Both the position numbers and the translations under genes were made by a program. A stretch of DNA of 64,000 bases, from NCBI GenBank assembly GCA_905331475.1, contig CAJNYU010000523.1, forward strand, positions 1 to 64,000, in the 5' to 3' direction. A model generated the notes under the pieces. That model was given only the letters and a program-made list of their open reading frames with translations. It did no database searches and was not told the origin of the DNA. Source of the stretch: Rotaria socialis (lineage: Eukaryota; Rotifera; Eurotatoria; Philodinida; Philodinidae). This document shows positions 62,734 to 64,000 of this stretch, in pieces (positions within the stretch are counted from its first letter, which is position 1; every line of letters starts with the position of its first letter).

Positions 62734-64000
62734 AATATGAAATCGATTTACCAGGGGTTGAAAATTACGGATTTGAAGGTGAATCTTCATTTATGAGATG
62801 TAAACATGGAGCTGTTGCATCGGATTCTGAAGAAGCATCTAAAGTTGGAAGGTAAACATTGTTTTTCATAAATATTCACAATGATTCATTTTCTATATAA
62901 AGACGTATTTTAAATCTGGGTGGTTCTGCTGTTGATGCAGCAATTGCAGTTCTTCTTTGTGTTGGTGTACATAATTGTCATTCGACTGGTATTGGCGGCG
63001 GATTTCTTATGAATATTTATGATGTGTAAGTAAACTTGAAATTTTAATCTCGTTTTTACACTTTAGCAAGATAATTTAGTACAAAACAAGAATGCATAGC
63101 TATTGATGCACGAGAAGCAGCACCATCGAGTGCTCATCAAAGAATGTTTGTTGATGGAAATCCACCACCATCCTCTGTATCAGGTAATTGATATTTAGAA
63201 AACATTCAAAATATTGTTATGATTATTTTCTATGAATAAGGCGGCTTATCAATTGGTATTCCAGGTGAAATAGCTGGTTTTTGGAAAGCTCATAAAAGAT
63301 ATGGAAAATTACCATGGTCAGCTTTGTTTAAACCAGCTATTGATATGTGTAATGAAGGTTTTACTATAAAAAAAGCTCTTGCTTTCAGTATTCTCAAAAA
63401 TAAAGAAAAACTATGGGCGGATAAATCAATGAGGTAAACATTTCATATCAACGAAAAACAGAGAAAAATTTTTTGGTTTACTTTTTAGGCGCGTATTTTT
63501 TAAAGGTGATTCAAAACTTGTCTATGGATCAGGTGATACAATTTATCGACCACTTCTTGGTCAAACACTTTCTATAGTTGCTGAAAAAGGACCAAGTGCA
63601 TTTTATGAAGGCGAATTATCCGATGCTATTTGTGAAGAAATCCGATCAAATGGTGGCATTATTAATCGACAAGATCTAGAAATCTATCATGCTCGAGTAA
63701 AACCAGCTATTAGTGTTTCGTTAGAAAGTAATTTAACAGTTTATGGAGTACCACCACCGGCTAGTTCAGCTATAACTCTTCTTATTCTTAAAGTAATGGA
63801 CGGTAAGAAATTTAGAAAAAACACGCTTTTTTGAAAAAAAATAAAGACGTTATTACAAATTAAGGTTATGGTTTAACACCACAATCATTAGATACGATTG
63901 ACAAACAAGTGAGATTCTATCACATTCTCAATGAAGTATTTAAATTTGCTTACGCAAAACGATCAGCATTGGGTGATGAGTATGATTCACAAACAGATAA
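62734..64000 (+). CDS. Gamma-glutamyltransferase (copy 2), partial at window edge
   Basis: Tandem paralogue of the gene at 54387. Exons 62734-62851, 62903-63025, 63080-63183, 63241-63433, 63489-63802 and 63865-beyond 64000 have the same lengths (118, 123, 104, 193 and 314 nt) and phases as exons 3-7 of copy 1. Motifs are shared ([37 protein letters not shown]). Exons 3 to early 6 and their introns are almost identical to copy 1; later exons diverge ([11 protein letters not shown] versus [11 protein letters not shown]). The nucleophile Thr region lies beyond the window. The upstream exons that would carry the start codon were not found, so the 5' end is incomplete here. Confidence 0.9.

Overview
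The window looks like a piece of an AT-rich invertebrate nuclear genome. Genes have GT..AG introns mostly 45-60 bp long, single-exon genes occur between intron-rich ones, and animal-specific families are present: a TCF/LEF factor with HMG box and C-clamp, an Lhx6/8-Arrowhead LIM-homeodomain factor, rhodopsin-type GPCRs, STRA6, ALDH8A1 and XMAP215/CKAP5. Compact introns, tandem paralogues with conversion-like tracts, many short TIR elements, a CGL-deaminase fusion and possible LEA-like proteins together suggest a bdelloid rotifer. That is an inference. Single Ns at 2899 and 9621 look like contig joins.

Layout. 1-5 kb: gene-poor, with a TIR element (about 9-874) and a TA-flanked MITE (2618-3138). 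5.0-5.3 kb: a two-exon gene for a small secreted, disulfide-ring, neuropeptide-like precursor. 8-16 kb: two related two-exon GPCR genes; the first is broken only by a 222-bp assembly duplication around an N. 17.4-19.6 kb: a 162-bp MITE and a seven-exon TCF/pangolin gene (- strand). 21.5-23.4 kb: two tandem small, very hydrophilic His/Lys/Asp-rich proteins, one with 11-residue repeats, separated by a 776-bp TIR element. 24.6-29.1 kb: an intact secreted Cys-rich GCC2/GCC3-like gene and a decayed upstream copy. 29.8-33.9 kb (-): a 13-exon XMAP215-family gene with only two TOG domains and an SxIP-bearing tail. 35.7-39.2 kb: two tandem cystathionine gamma-lyase-like genes; the first is fused in one reading frame to a blasticidin-S-deaminase-like cytidine deaminase domain. 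39.3-41.4 kb (-): ALDH8A1, convergent with them. 42.7-45.8 kb: a 340-bp hAT MITE, a small secreted-protein gene and a 1.3-kb hAT relic. 46.7-48.3 kb: the LIM-homeodomain gene. 50.9-53.1 kb: a multiply frameshifted STRA6-like pseudogene. 54.4-57.3 kb: a 14-exon gamma-glutamyltransferase gene. 60.5-60.9 kb (-): single-exon MED21. 62.7 kb to the end: a second gamma-glutamyltransferase, cut by the window edge.

Functional themes. The two CGL-like genes and two GGT genes both belong to cysteine/glutathione metabolism, but there is no evidence that they are co-regulated. The most unusual item is the CGL-deaminase fusion. Next come the tandem hydrophilic proteins (possible desiccation proteins), the disulfide-ring peptide precursor, the two-TOG XMAP215 protein and the conversion-like tracts in the GPCR and GGT pairs. 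Exon coordinates were read by eye from splice signals and checked by frame continuity; family names rest on recognised motifs, not on database searches.
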